This document shows, in pieces, positions 53,126-63,177 of a stretch of 64,000 bases of DNA. Below the pieces are notes generated by a model that was given only the letters and a program-made list of their open reading frames with translations, searched no databases and was not told the origin of the DNA. A program made the position numbers and the translations under genes. Within the stretch, counting starts at the first letter, position 1. Every line of letters starts with the position of its first letter. Source of the DNA: Lepidostoma basale (lineage: Eukaryota > Arthropoda > Insecta > Trichoptera > Lepidostomatidae); the NCBI GenBank assembly GCA_022606425.2, contig JAHDVF020001467.1:1054001-1118000 (forward strand), read 5' to 3'.

Positions 53126-53149
53126 CATCATTTATACATAATTTTATTT

Positions 53150-53405
53150 CTTTTATATTCGCCATAATTTTGTATTGTGGATTCACATATGAATAGCTTT
53201 TTGGAAACATTGTATTATCACAAAACTTTTTTGCGCTTTTCACAAACATGTTTCGGGACGCAAACTTCCCTTCTTCAGTGTACGAATTTTAACCGTTATA
53301 TTTGAAGGTTAAAATTCATACACTGAAGAAGTGAAGTTTTTGTCCTAAAACATGTTTGTGAAAAGCGCAGAAAAGTGTTCAAACAGAATTTTACATCATT
53401 GTTCA
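53150..53405. repeat. family C-related palindrome
   Basis: GCGCTTTTCACAAACATGTT and TTTGTGAAAAGCGC mirror each other about 130 bp apart. Left outer end TTATATTCGCCATAATTTTG matches the family C long end. Centre: GAATTTTAACC / GGTTAAAATTC. Confidence 0.75.
53241..53282 (-). ncRNA. hammerhead-like motif with intact core
   Basis: Minus strand: stem I TACA, core CTGAAGA (canonical), extra A, stem II GGGA/TCCC with an 8-nt loop, GAAA, self-complementary ACATGT, T17, TGTG pairing with TACA (one G-U). The opposite arm (about 53320-53362) has lost GAAA (reads TAAA). Same architecture as 5866-5908 but different stem sequences. Confidence 0.45.
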
Positions 53406-53539
53406 TGAATCGAGTAATAATAAAAATCTTATTACTTTATAATTAATTAAAAATGATCAGAATGGATACAAAAACGAACCGATTTGTTATCGTAATTGTA
53501 ATATAATTTAATCAAATAATATAGACCTAAAACTGAGAA

Positions 53540-53982
53540 TACTCCTCATCAAGACCTATGTATGGAGTATCTTGATGTATGGCTGCGAGACATGGTGCCT
53601 ATCCGAAAGAGATAAGCGGAGACTAGAGGCTTTTGAGATGTGGTCCTATAGAAGACTATTAGAAATTTCCTGGAGAGACCACATCACGAATGAGGAAGTT
53701 CTTCAAGGAATCGAAGGAGGAAGACACCTGCTCAGGACCTTGTCCGAAAGGCGTGCAAGATGGATCGGCCATGTAATACGTCAAGAAGGTCTCTTGCATG
53801 CCATAATGGAGGGTATGACCGAGGGGACAAACTCTAGGGGACACCCACGCCGAGAGTATCTGGAGGACCTGTTGGTGGACGTGCGCTGCTCATCGAATGC
53901 AGATTTCAAAAGAGCCGCACAAGACAGGGAAGAATGGAAGAGAAGAATAGAAGAAATTGCTGCAAACCAATCCCAGGATTGA
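53540..53982 (+). mobile_element. LINE-eta 3' end with 136-codon ORF remnant
   Basis: The frame 53572-53982 (open upstream to about 53545) encodes MMYGCETWCLSERDKRRLEA, FEMWSYRRLLEISWRDHITN, RRARWIGHVIRQ and FKRAAQDREEWKRRIEEIAA. This is the thumb and C-terminus of a LINE RT protein; the palm is absent. The uninterrupted frame suggests a fairly recent copy. The FEMWxYRRLL...ISWxDxxTNEEVL pattern is widely shared by RTE-like and related clades. Confidence 0.88.
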
Positions 53983-54679
53983 AACTTTCTAACTAAATAT
54001 ACCATTTAGAAACATACTAACACAATAATAATACTATAATAACACGAAGGTGACATTGCATCAAATATTCTGTATAGCACAGACCTATCAAACAAAACGT
54101 AAGTTTCTCATAAGAAAAGCGTCTGCCTCTCAGAGCTGGTAAAAACAGCCTAGAAGATAATTTATTGTCCCGGCGGGGTGAGGTGAGGTGAGTTCTCCTT
54201 TCATAAAAAGAATTTAATAAAAAGCGCCAGGCATTTTCCCCCTCATTACGCAATAATTGTGTATATTAAACCCCACTTAACCACCTTGCGCCCACCGCTC
54301 GGGATTAACATTCCTTTTGTCGCTACAAATCCGGCGAGGAGACTTCAAATTTAAATTGTAAATTCTCCATCAAGCGATGTCGCGGTAAAAATGTCTTTAC
54401 CAATAACGTGGGCACATTATGTAAAGTGCAGCAATTACTCGCGAGACGCCGCGCGGAGCACCGGGAGTAATGGCGCTTTTTTACTCCGGGTGAGGTACAA
54501 CGCACCAAAACGTTATTTAATGTCACGACGTTAAAATTAACATAAATAATAACGTCATTTATATTTTTCTCTCGCGGTGGGCGGCCATCTTTAAGGCGGC
54601 ATCCGCGTGCTGTGCCGTCCCCGTAATATACGAGTATTATCAACCGGTTCACAATTTTCAATTAATCATCAAAACAGTA
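53983..54679. other. single-copy GC-richer island
   Basis: 54160-54640 is unusually balanced in composition and free of the window's repeats. ORFs on minus (54017-54253, 54323-54661) have no domains. It may hold regulatory sequence; no direct evidence. Confidence 0.4.
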
Positions 54680-54903
54680 TTATTTAGTTTATTGTTTCTT
54701 GAATAATGATGTGAAACTCCATATTAAATATTAATGAAAACGTCTGTCTTCTAGGAGTTTTAATATATTTTAGATTGAATGACCTGTTTCGCCTTGCAAA
54801 CACACATTTGATAATTTCTTAGAAGGGCAAAAAATGTCATTCCATCTAAAATTTTATAAAACTCTTAGAATACAGACATTCTCATTCAAATTAATTAATT
54901 AGT
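54680..54903. repeat. family A palindromic repeat
   Basis: TTGTTTCTTGAATAATGATG, GAAAACGTCTGTCTTCTAGG, CCTGTTTCGCCTTGCAAAC, TTTGATAATTTCTTAGAAGG and ACAGACATTCTCATTCAAAT. Confidence 0.8.
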
Positions 54904-55055
54904 ATTATTTAGTTCTCTTTTTCTTTTTTATACATATTGTTTATACAATACTTACATAAGTGTAAGCTCTGTATAAACAAAGTGTATAAAAAAAGAAAAA
55001 GAGAAATAAAGCAATTACAACACAAAGTACGGCGAATATAGAAGAAAGTATTCTT
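54904..55055. repeat. family C repeat, centre deleted
   Basis: TTCTCTTTTTCTTTTTTATA to TTATACAATACTTACA, then GTATAAACAAAGTGTATAAA and the long outer end ACACAAAGTACGGCGAATAT. Same asymmetric ends as 51726-52070; the ribozyme-like part is deleted. Confidence 0.75.
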
Positions 55056-55315
55056 TAGATTTATTGGACTAATTCGTTAATAAATGATACATTTTAAAAG
55101 TATTAATGGTATACATTCTAATCATTCAATTGAACGATTGGTAATCTCCCTTAATTCTAGTTTTCATAAGAAGGTATGACATTTTTACCTCAAAATAATT
55201 TGAATAGTGAACATATATAGTGAATAGTGAACATAACGGGTCATAAAACAGTAAATATTTAAAATATGCGGAAATCAATTATTCATTTTAAATGAATATT
55301 TGGTGGGAGTCTAGG

Positions 55316-55380
55316 GGATAGAATTCTTAGCTCCTGATCGAGGAAACTTGGATTCAAGCCTCGACATGACCAGATTCGTT
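55316..55380 (+). mobile_element. possible tRNA-like SINE head
   Basis: GTCTAGGGGATAGAATTC resembles box A and ACTTGGATTCAAGCCTCG resembles box B at tRNA-like spacing. The 3' part is not recognised and differs from SINE-T and SINE-alpha. Confidence 0.35.
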
Positions 55381-55659
55381 CTTCATTATAATGAGCTATT
55401 TTCTTCTTACATTGGAAATATAGATACATATTAAAATACCATTAATTTAAATCCTTAGTGTTGGTTTTTTTCCCCTTACAAAAATATATCGTTTACAATT
55501 TTATACATGTTATGAATAAAATATCATATACTAAAACCCAAACCTTTTATTTCCAAGAGAATAAAATTCCATAACCTTTAGTGTACTCAAAAATAGAGAT
55601 TTTAAAATAATGCCTATTATCCGTATGCACGAGAAAAATAACTTATATAATGATACATA

Positions 55660-55905
55660 TTTTAGCATTTTCTTTTCCTTGTTTATAACAGGTCGTTTGA
55701 ACCCATTTACTGTTTTCAATTTATATTAGCTATTATATTAATTATTATGACATGTGATAGGTAGTCAATCTATCGCCATTTTATTGTCACGAGAATTCTA
55801 TACCAGACCAAAGACAGTGAGACAATCACACTGCCATCGCCGGGAATCGATCCCGGGATCTTCGGTATGGAAGTCAGAGCTCTTAACACTCTGCCATGAA
55901 GGTCG
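55660..55905 (-). mobile_element. SINE-T, near full length
   Basis: Plus strand: TATAACAGGTCGTTTGAACC, TATTATGACATGTGATAGGT, CGCCATTTTATTGTCACGAG, GACAGTGAGACAATCACACT, CGCCGGGAATCGATCCCGGG, AACACTCTGCCATGAAGGTC. Box A and B regions are both readable on minus. Confidence 0.85.
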
Positions 55906-56444
55906 ACAACAGCATTAAATATTATAACATGTAAAAAGTATATAATTTAAAGAATAGTCATTTTAGAATGACCAATGAGGTGAGTTACTCGCGAAAACGG
56001 TTAAATACAAATGAGTATTTTTATAATTATAATTATAACGAACCAGTTAGCATGAACCGGCACAAACCGATACGGGACCATCTCTATTCGAATGTTGTGT
56101 AAGGGCGGTACACTTTACGGTTACAGAAATTGCGTGCACTTAAAATCAGCTTCACGGCTTTTTATGAAGTGTTTTTTTTTCTTACACGGGGATGCTAGCC
56201 CCTGTACTGTTCTATTGATAAGTTTTGGATGCCTCAATATGACGGCATTCGTATGCTAATATCTAAATAAAAATGATAAACAATAGGGATGTTTAGAGTA
56301 ACGACAAAAAGGCGGCAGTCATTAATCTTCCATTATTACTTTTCGAATTATTTGTCTGCATTAGTCGTATGAAATTATTTTCTACAACATTCCAAAGGGA
56401 CTAAAAGAGTAAAATATAAACAAACGATTTAAAACTATCAAAAC
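55906..56444. other. single-copy AT-rich DNA, nothing recognised
   Basis: No feature supported. Confidence 0.35.
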
Positions 56445-56520
56445 CTAACTAACTCACCATCACGCCGTCTCCCGAAGAGGTAGGCAGATATTATGGACTG
56501 CCACACATTTCTCTCCTGAA
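56445..56520 (-). mobile_element. LINE-alpha or SINE-alpha 3' tail (copy 16)
   Basis: AACTAACTCACCATCACGCC, GTCTCCCGAAGAGGTAGGCA and CTGCCACACATTTCTC. Only ~75 bp remain. TTTCTCTCCTG favours LINE-alpha. Confidence 0.75.
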
Positions 56521-56803
56521 TTTAATTATTATATATTTACAACACGTATATTATATGGTGTGTCAATATTATAAACGTTCTATTTTTCTCTACTGTGAAC
56601 TATCATTCCACTAGGAAAATTCAGTTAACACTCGTATATTATGAAACTTGATTAGGGAAAACTGTGTCGACAAGCCGTAAGATAGTTGAATGCAAAGATA
56701 CCTATCATATTGAGACTTGCAACAAAGTGAATTATTGAACAATTTCATATCGATAAGCATACCATGCAATCTACTTCTAAAAATAGTCAAGGATTACGAA
56801 GAT

Positions 56804-56850
56804 TACTGAAGGTGCGAAAAGATGTAGTACATCTTTTCGCACCTTCAGTA
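56804..56850. repeat. perfect 47-bp palindrome, 23-bp arms
   Basis: TACTGAAGGTGCGAAAAGAT plus GTA, one G at 56827, then the exact reverse complement. No mismatch in 23 bp. It is not a terminator in the bacterial sense and matches none of the other families, although it contains CTGAAGG and GCGAAAA. Confidence 0.95.
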
Positions 56851-57070
56851 CAGGTAGTTTCCCTCGTGAAACAAAATAGTACCACAGACCAGCTTTTCTT
56901 TAAAATGAACGTTCTAACATTGTTCCAAACTAACTAACTTACTTACCATCACGCCATCTCTTTGAAGGGTTAGGCAGAAAGAATGGACCACCACACTGTT
57001 CTTTCCTGGCATACTTCTCTCGCTTCCGCATTCATACCATACAATTTTTTGCATTTGACACTCTATCATA

Positions 57071-57374
57071 TACTTACTCACTTACTTCCTATGGCCATAC
57101 AACTCTTGAAGAGTTTAAGCCTACTTGATGAGTTTTTGCCAAGCTTCTCGATCCTGCGCCTTTTGCTCCCAGCAGTCCGATTCGCCCAACCTAGCCAGAT
57201 CAGCCAGAACAATGTCCATTAGGCGCTGTCTAGGCCTACCTTAATCCAGTCGATCTAGACGCGTACAGGGTCTTGATTGCTCTGGTCTCTTCGGCTCGGC
57301 ATACGTGCCCAATCTATGCTCGTTATAAGGGGCTGCTGGATCATCGTACGAATCTGTTGGTTGGTCCTATGCTT
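57071..57374 (-). mobile_element. LINE-zeta copy with 9-bp target duplication
   Basis: TCTATCATA flanks both sides (57062-57070, 57375-57383). The left edge is the 3' tail (TACTTACTCACTTACTTCC), then TATGGCCATACAACTCTTGA, TTTTGCTCCCAGCAGTCCGA and GGGTCTTGATTGCTCTGGTC. Matches 46998-47222 and extends further 5'. Confidence 0.82.
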
Positions 57375-57418
57375 TCTATCATAAACGTATTTATATATAC
57401 TTCTTATATAAGGATACT

Positions 57419-57599
57419 CGTTGGACAATCGAAGTATGCGCGGGAGATGCCAATTGGTGGCGATGAGGTTCGCAACCCATCACACCGCGTCTCCCGCGGG
57501 ACGAAAACAGAAGGATGGAGTGCCGCATCGGTTAAAGTGTGACAGTCCATTCTTTCTGCCTACCCTTTCGGGGAGACGGCGTGATGGTTAGTTAGCTAG
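57419..57599 (+). mobile_element. SINE-alpha, full length, 15-bp target duplication
   Basis: Flanked by TTATATAAGGATACT (57404-57418 and 57600-57614). It begins CGTTGGACAATCGAAGTATG, then GCGCGGGAGATGCC, GGCGATGAGGTTCGCAACCC (box B-like), TGGAGTGCCGCATCGG, and from 57535 on GTGTGACAGTCCATTCTTTC and CTTTCGGGGAGACGGCGTGA, which equal the LINE-alpha 3' end. This defines the element as about 180 bp. Confidence 0.93.
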
Positions 57600-57712
57600 T
57601 TATATAAGGATACTTCCATATATAAGGATCGGTAAAATAACACCATTATGCACTGCCATCTTAGCTTTTTTGGTAAGGTCTTTGTTTGCGATGACAAGTT
57701 AAAGTGCGCGTT

Positions 57713-59945
57713 CCACGGTATTAAATTGAAAAGTATTGAAATACCGGGTTCACTGTGGCATGTATAATCCCGCAATTCCGGGTTACTTTTTCATTGTGAT
57801 TACTTCACTTAATCCAAGACATAATCCATTTGCATTTCCCGAACCTGCCCCGCGCCGCACGCAGGCATAAAACGCAGATTCCGCGGGACGATTTGAAGGT
57901 CCTATCAATCCAGGGCGCCCCATCCCGCCACCCCGTAACGGGCCGTTATCCCGCCGCCGGGACATTATTGCACGTTAACGACCGTTTTAAAAAGCCTAGC
58001 TCGGCTAAGCGAAAAGGGGTTGTCACATTTTCTTTTTAATTTAACCTCCGAAGTTCCTTGCCTCGAATGGCACTTTGCCCCGCTAATATCTCCGACCATT
58101 TGTTTCATTGTCCCAAATGAATATTTGAATTTTCCTCTTAATAACAGTCACAATCTGCGGTGGAAATTTTTTTCAGTTCGTTTTATAGGTGATAGAAATA
58201 TTCCGAACCATAAAATGATAAAAGTGGAATAAAAATATTTTTACGGCCTCAAGTACACGTGAAACGAAATGATAATGATACTTTTGATTGGGTCGGTATA
58301 AAGTCGACGAAGTTTTATTGTTTATGGCACACTAAAATTATTTTATCGCTATTTTAATTCTTCCAATTCAATGAACAGATGTTTCGCTTCGACACTTTGA
58401 GGAAACACATATATTTTGGAACTTTTGCTTATAATACCGACACGTTATTATATAAGATTCACACAATTCTTATTAAACTCGCTTATATAATATAACACAA
58501 AAAGGATTTCTTCATCTTCTCATATCTCAACCGGTAGAAAGTCTTATAATCATCAATCGGTTATACGAAACAATCCTTCTACGCTTTCTGATGCATCGAA
58601 ACTAATCCATATATCCTTTAAATATAAGCATATAAAAGTAAATTTAAATGCTAAAAAATCTAAACTAAATGTTATAAATAACCAAATTCCTTCTTATTCC
58701 CCATTAGTATATAGTACATTAAAAACTTTTCCCCTGTACAATCTAGCTAAAAAATAATAATACTACCTTCAACTTTTGTCACCTTTCCTATTATTGTAGT
58801 CTATGTACTTCCTATTATTTTTTATCGTTTTTAATTTATTATGTTTCATCGTTTATGACTCTTTACTATGTGTAATTGTTCCTTTTAGTTACAGTTTTAT
58901 TATTATTTTTATTATTTTATTATTATATTTTCCACCTTTAATATTTTCTCCTATAAATAGTAACTAACCGTTCTTTTAATTAAAATATAGGTACGTAACT
59001 CAATTTCAGCAAGAACTTCAAAAGATCAGTCTTGCATATAACGTCTTGCAAATAGCGTCTTGCAGAGTAATGGCTTGAGTGAAGACGATTCTCATAACCG
59101 TAAGAAGTACAGTCTGAGATCGAGAAGAACCGACCCCAACAGTCAACACAGACAATGAGTTGTGATAGCGCTAGGAAGAAGACGAAGAAGAAGAGACAAA
59201 TTACATATTTTTTATTGTGCAAAACAACTTAATGGAGTCGCATTGTTCCAAATGACTCTTAGAACCATCTAAAAAAATCTCTAAAACAAAAATGTCGGCG
59301 TTCCTTTTTTTACCTCTTTGTACTAAAATAATAATATGGCACAGAGTGTGGCGCCCGGGGTATTGTGTTAGCGTCTGCCTAACACTAACACTCGCCTCAG
59401 TTGTACAGATCCTTGCATGATGCAGGCTGCTTCCTCTGAGCTCCGTTGCTCAAATATACAAACTCTTCCGTACCTTTATTTGCCCTTTGTTTAAGCTTCA
59501 GGAGTTTCAAATTTAAAGCACATTCAAATTAACTATACTTCAGTATACGAGTAAATATTTGACAAGCGCAACTTGGAGTTAAGACATGATTCAATACTAA
59601 AAAATGGGGTAAAACAAATTTTTATAATCCCTTTTCCAATTAGATTTTTTTTTGCAGTTTTATATTGATAAAAAGTCCGTTTTCCCAAGCTTTATAACGT
59701 TTTAAGACATATATTGCCTCTTAGGGGGTACTATAATCCTGCAAAATCCCACCTGAAAGCAATTTCCTATGTCGTGCCCTCCCCTTGTAAATGAAAAAGT
59801 GTTTAATTTTTGTTTAGCTGTTTATATACATGGAGAAATATATGGTTCTTAAGTTAATTATCGTGACTTATTAATGGTAGCAATATATGAAGTCATATGA
59901 ATAACTTTATCTCTCTATTCAACTATTGAGATGTTTTATTACATT
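57713..59945. other. long single-copy stretch, no gene recognised
   Basis: 57790-58080 is GC-rich (CGCCGCCGGGACATTATTGC). 59345-59470 is moderately GC-rich. 59030-59075 repeats GTCTTGCA three times. No splice-site plus coding-bias combination was convincing. A promoter or enhancer cannot be judged from sequence alone. Confidence 0.4.
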
Positions 59946-59998
59946 TAATTAACTAACTCACCTACCATCACGCCGTCTTCCCGTAGGGGTAGGCAGAG
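59946..59998 (-). mobile_element. LINE-alpha 3' tail, inverted (copy 18)
   Basis: TTAACTAACTCACCTACCAT, CACGCCGTCTTCCCGTAGG and GGTAGGCAGAGA: last ~50 bp of LINE-alpha in minus orientation, fused at 59998 to the plus-strand copy. Confidence 0.85.
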
Positions 59999-60390
59999 AA
60001 GACTTATGTGTGTTAGAACGACGTACGACAAAATCTCAAATGCTGATATTAGAAAGGAATGTAGAGCGAAAGAAAGTATTATGAAGAAAATTATGAAAGG
60101 ATCGCTGCGTTGGTTCGGACATATGGAGCGTATGGGTGAAAAAAGAATGGTTAAAAAAGTATATGTTAACGATATAAAAGGAGTACGGAGTCGAGTACCG
60201 ACCGAGAAAAATATGGCATGACCAAATTAATCAAATTTTAAAGGTTGGTCATGTGAAAAGTCGGAAGAATCGACGTGCGTATATAACTCGTTGTATGAAT
60301 GTGGAGGAAGTTAGAGAGGTGTGTCAGGATAGAGGTGGCGGTCCATTCTCTCTGTCTACTCCTGCGGAAAAGCGGCGAGATGGTGTGTTG
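59999..60390 (+). mobile_element. LINE-alpha copy 19, 3' end
   Basis: It opens at codons for RRTYDKISNADIRKECRAKE, then GSLRWFGHMERMGEKRMVKK (frame 60006-60221), a frameshift, HVKSRKNRRAYITRCMNVEE and TCCATTCTCTCTGTCTACTC. Sequence closest to copy 8. The end GAGATGGTGTG runs into the palindrome at 60396. Confidence 0.88.
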
Positions 60391-60395
60391 TTGTT

Positions 60396-60486
60396 GTTCC
60401 ACTTAGGTTTATGGCTTCGACCGGTATCGGCAGTTCGCTGCCATCTTCTGGTACCGATACCGATCGAAGCCATACACCTTCGTGGA
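60396..60486. repeat. palindrome, ~34-bp arms
   Basis: TTCCACTTAGGTTTATGGCT, TCGACCGGTATCGGCAG, a short loop, CCGATACCGATCGAAGCC and ATACACCTTCGTGGAA. A few mismatches. No family relation seen in the window. Confidence 0.8.
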
Positions 60487-61364
60487 ATTAAACTAAATAT
60501 ATTTAGAAATAATAATAATAATTAAATGTTCTTTAAACTGAAACTGTTTTCTGATTTCTATGAAACAGGAGAATCAGAATCAAGTTGTTTCAATACTTAT
60601 GCCTTGAATATCCCTGCTCCATAAGACTGATGAAAATGTACTCAGGGAATTTCAAGACCAGGTGTTCGCCATATACATCGACTGGTTAACGTAAACAAAC
60701 AAACGTGAACTTGAAATTTTCTGTATGAATTTGGAGTGTTTTGTGTGTGGGATCGTTTTTGTTCCAAGATTTCGGAGTATTTTATTGATCTTAAAATTTG
60801 TTTACGGAATACACTCTCGGATTAAAGACTTTATTTTTATGAAAGTAAGAAAAACAGGTTATAATCAAATTAAACAAATTTATTTTAAACATATTTAAAG
60901 AAATAATAAATACATCTAGGTTTTTAAGATATTTGTTCTTGTATCAACTTTCTTTATATTGAATTCAACTTAATATAATAAATGCATTTAAATTAAGGAT
61001 TATTTGGTATTTAATATTGAAGATAACGTCAGTTTTACTTTAAGAAATTAACATTTTTCGCCTTTCCACATTTGATAATGCCCTAGCAATACGAAACATA
61101 TCACTCTAAAAAAAATACGAGCGATTTCGAAAACAAAAACATAATTAAATCAATTAAAATTTAATACTTGAATAAAGTTGAGTTGAAGTTGAAGTTTGTC
61201 GGGATAAAAGAGAGTGATAGTCAATCTTTCCGAAAAGGCAGCGATGCATTTTTAATAATATAAAAATAAACATAAAAATCTCTTGTTGCTAATCTAACCC
61301 AAAATCTAATAGACTTCGTAAAATTTCTAAATTTAAATTAAAAAAACATATCTTCTATATTCGT
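60487..61364. other. AT-rich DNA with a family A scrap
   Basis: 61005-61105 has GATAACGTCAGTTTTACTTT, TTCGCCTTTCCACATTTGAT, AATGCCCTAGCAATACGAAA. Otherwise nothing recognised. Confidence 0.45.
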
Positions 61365-61590
61365 CATAATTTTGTGTTGCGGATTTATTGAAGAATGTTT
61401 TTTTATACTTTGTATACAACATGAACTTAAATTAATAAAAAAAAACAAGCATGTTTCGGACACAGAAGCCCTTCATCATGATACATGAGACATGAGACAT
61501 GATGATAACAATGATGAAGGGCTTTTTTGTCCGAAACATTTTTGTCTTTTTATTTCTTTAATAAAGTTTGTGATGTATACAAATGTTATA
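61365..61590. repeat. family C palindromic repeat, opposite polarity
   Basis: The long end (TTCTATATTCGTCATAATTT, TGTGTTGCGGATTT) is on the left here; the right end stops at TGTTATAAAAAC. Arms: GCATGTTTCGGACACAGAAG / TTTTTTGTCCGAAACATTTT. The centre has ATGAGACATGAGACATGATG. Cores read ATGATGA. Confidence 0.7.
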
Positions 61591-61671
61591 AAAACATTGT
61601 TCAGAGAAACATATATAAATTGTTGAGTTTCACGCAGATATTAATTTTGATGACAATTTTTTTTGTATTAA

Positions 61672-61830
61672 CTTACTAACTATCTAACTAACTAACCATC
61701 ACGCCGTCTCCCCGAAGTTGTAGGTAGAAATAATGGACTGCGACACTGTTCTTTCCTAACATATTTCTCTCGCTTCCTCAACATTCATACATCGTGTCAA
61801 GCACGCAAGTCGATTTATCCGACTCCTCGC
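61672..61830 (-). mobile_element. LINE-alpha 3' end (copy 20)
   Basis: TTAACTTACTAACTATCTAA, CTAACTAACCATCACGCCGT, TGTTCTTTCCTAACATATTT, ATTCATACATCGTGTCAAGC and GATTTATCCGACTCCTCGC. About 160 bp of 3' end. Confidence 0.85.
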
Positions 61831-62456
61831 AAAGAAGAAATATTATAGAATATAGACCATTTTAAAAACCAGCAATAAAATCTGATTGAATAAAATTACA
61901 CATGGATTTATATGGGAATTTTTTTGGTAGGCAATATTACCTATGTTGCTTGTTTATATTTATAAATAAATAATTTAAAATATCAGCCCACCCCCCTATA
62001 TTCAAAGTACAATACGGTCCAAAGAACAGGGACCACTTTCTTCCTACTTGTACCGGCTAATGAATAATTCACAGGACGTTCTCTGCTCCTCCGAGTACCC
62101 CTTTCTACGCTCCGTTGGCCATACTGTACTCCCGTACAGCATTGTCGGTACATTTCACTGTATAATATTTATTTAGAGCGAACCGTATTCAAAATGCTAA
62201 GCGTCCGACTAAGTCCCGAATGAGGACAGGGAAAGGCAGATTGACCGTTGTACTGAATTTGAGTTCTGAATATTGTATGGAGATGTTACTAAATCTCTAT
62301 AGACTCGGCAACATACAAAGACAGATTCGTACGTAAAACTTATAATATCGAACACGTTTGAATTCTCCTAAAACCATTTACCTTGATATTTTATATACTT
62401 TTTAATCAATAGAGAGTTTGTTTTATTTAAATCTGTAATTGGAATTCTTCTTAAAG
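61831..62456. other. single-copy DNA, nothing recognised
   Basis: No feature supported. Confidence 0.35.
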
Positions 62457-62669
62457 TCCATTTACACCGGACAGTGACTGTAACGGCATTTTTTTCTCAA
62501 ATGATATAATAAAATCGCCATCTGGAGAATTGATAAGTGTCAGGTTCACGTCTGTGCGTCTCTTATCAACTCTCCCGACAGCGATTTTACTATAACATTT
62601 GAGAATACGAGTCGGTGACAGGGCTACGTTGGTGACGTTGCGGTCACTGTCCAGTGTAAATGGATATTT
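62457..62669. mobile_element. inverted-repeat MITE, ~213 bp
   Basis: TCCATTTACACCGGACAGTG at the left, CACTGTCCAGTGTAAATGGA at the right. A second inner pair, CTCAAATGATATAATAAAAT with CGCC and GGCGATTTT-like complement TATAACATTTGAG, makes most of the element fold back. Target duplication and superfamily were not resolved. Confidence 0.75.
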
Positions 62670-62679
62670 AGTTAAAGAT

Positions 62680-62775
62680 ATTTTATTGTATCTCAATAGA
62701 GACGAATATGCAAACTGGAAACTGAATATGGTTGATCAAGGTGTTTACAGGACTTATGACCTGTCATGAAATCCA
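62680..62775 (+). repeat. family D single arm, decayed
   Basis: ATTGTATCTCAATAGAGACG, AAACTGAATATGGTTGATCA, AGGTGTTTACAGGACTTATG. Confidence 0.7.
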
Positions 62776-63177
62776 GGATTCGTATACAAGTATAAGTGTA
62801 CATTCACAAAAAAATTATATTTAGTTGTATTCCTCGTGACTGAGGGTCGTGTCCAACCCCTTAAACCATCCACCATGGCTCACCATGCGCTCCGTCACTG
62901 GTCAGTCTTCAGGCTGCAGCTGTTGTTAAGCCAGTTATCGCCCCGATTTGATTAAAACACCGGCTTGGTGGCAATCATTATGTCCGCTTTCCTTCTTATT
63001 TGCACACTTGGCTATCGATACAAACGTATAAATGTATATGTGTTAAATCCATTTTTGGCTTTTTTAACAAGTGGCAACAGACAACAGTGAAAGCAACTTG
63101 CCTTAGCAACCGCCCTTATATTTGTTTTGATATCGGGTATATTTCGATATAGGTAAAGAGATCTTTCCTAACTGTAA
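62776..63177. other. single-copy DNA, nothing recognised
   Basis: 62840-62960 is GC-richer; no feature supported. Confidence 0.35.

Larger units (their letters stand above)
56936..57712 (-). mobile_element. LINE-alpha copy 17, split by LINE-zeta and SINE-alpha
   Basis: Left piece 56936-57070: tail AACTAACTTACTTACCATCA, ACTGTTCTTTCCTGGCATAC, GACACTCTATCATA. Right piece 57608-57712: ATATATAAGGATCGGTAAAA, ATTATGCACTGCCATCTTAG, TTTGTTTGCGATGACAAG. The part between them is reduced by deletion and occupied by two later insertions. Confidence 0.8.
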
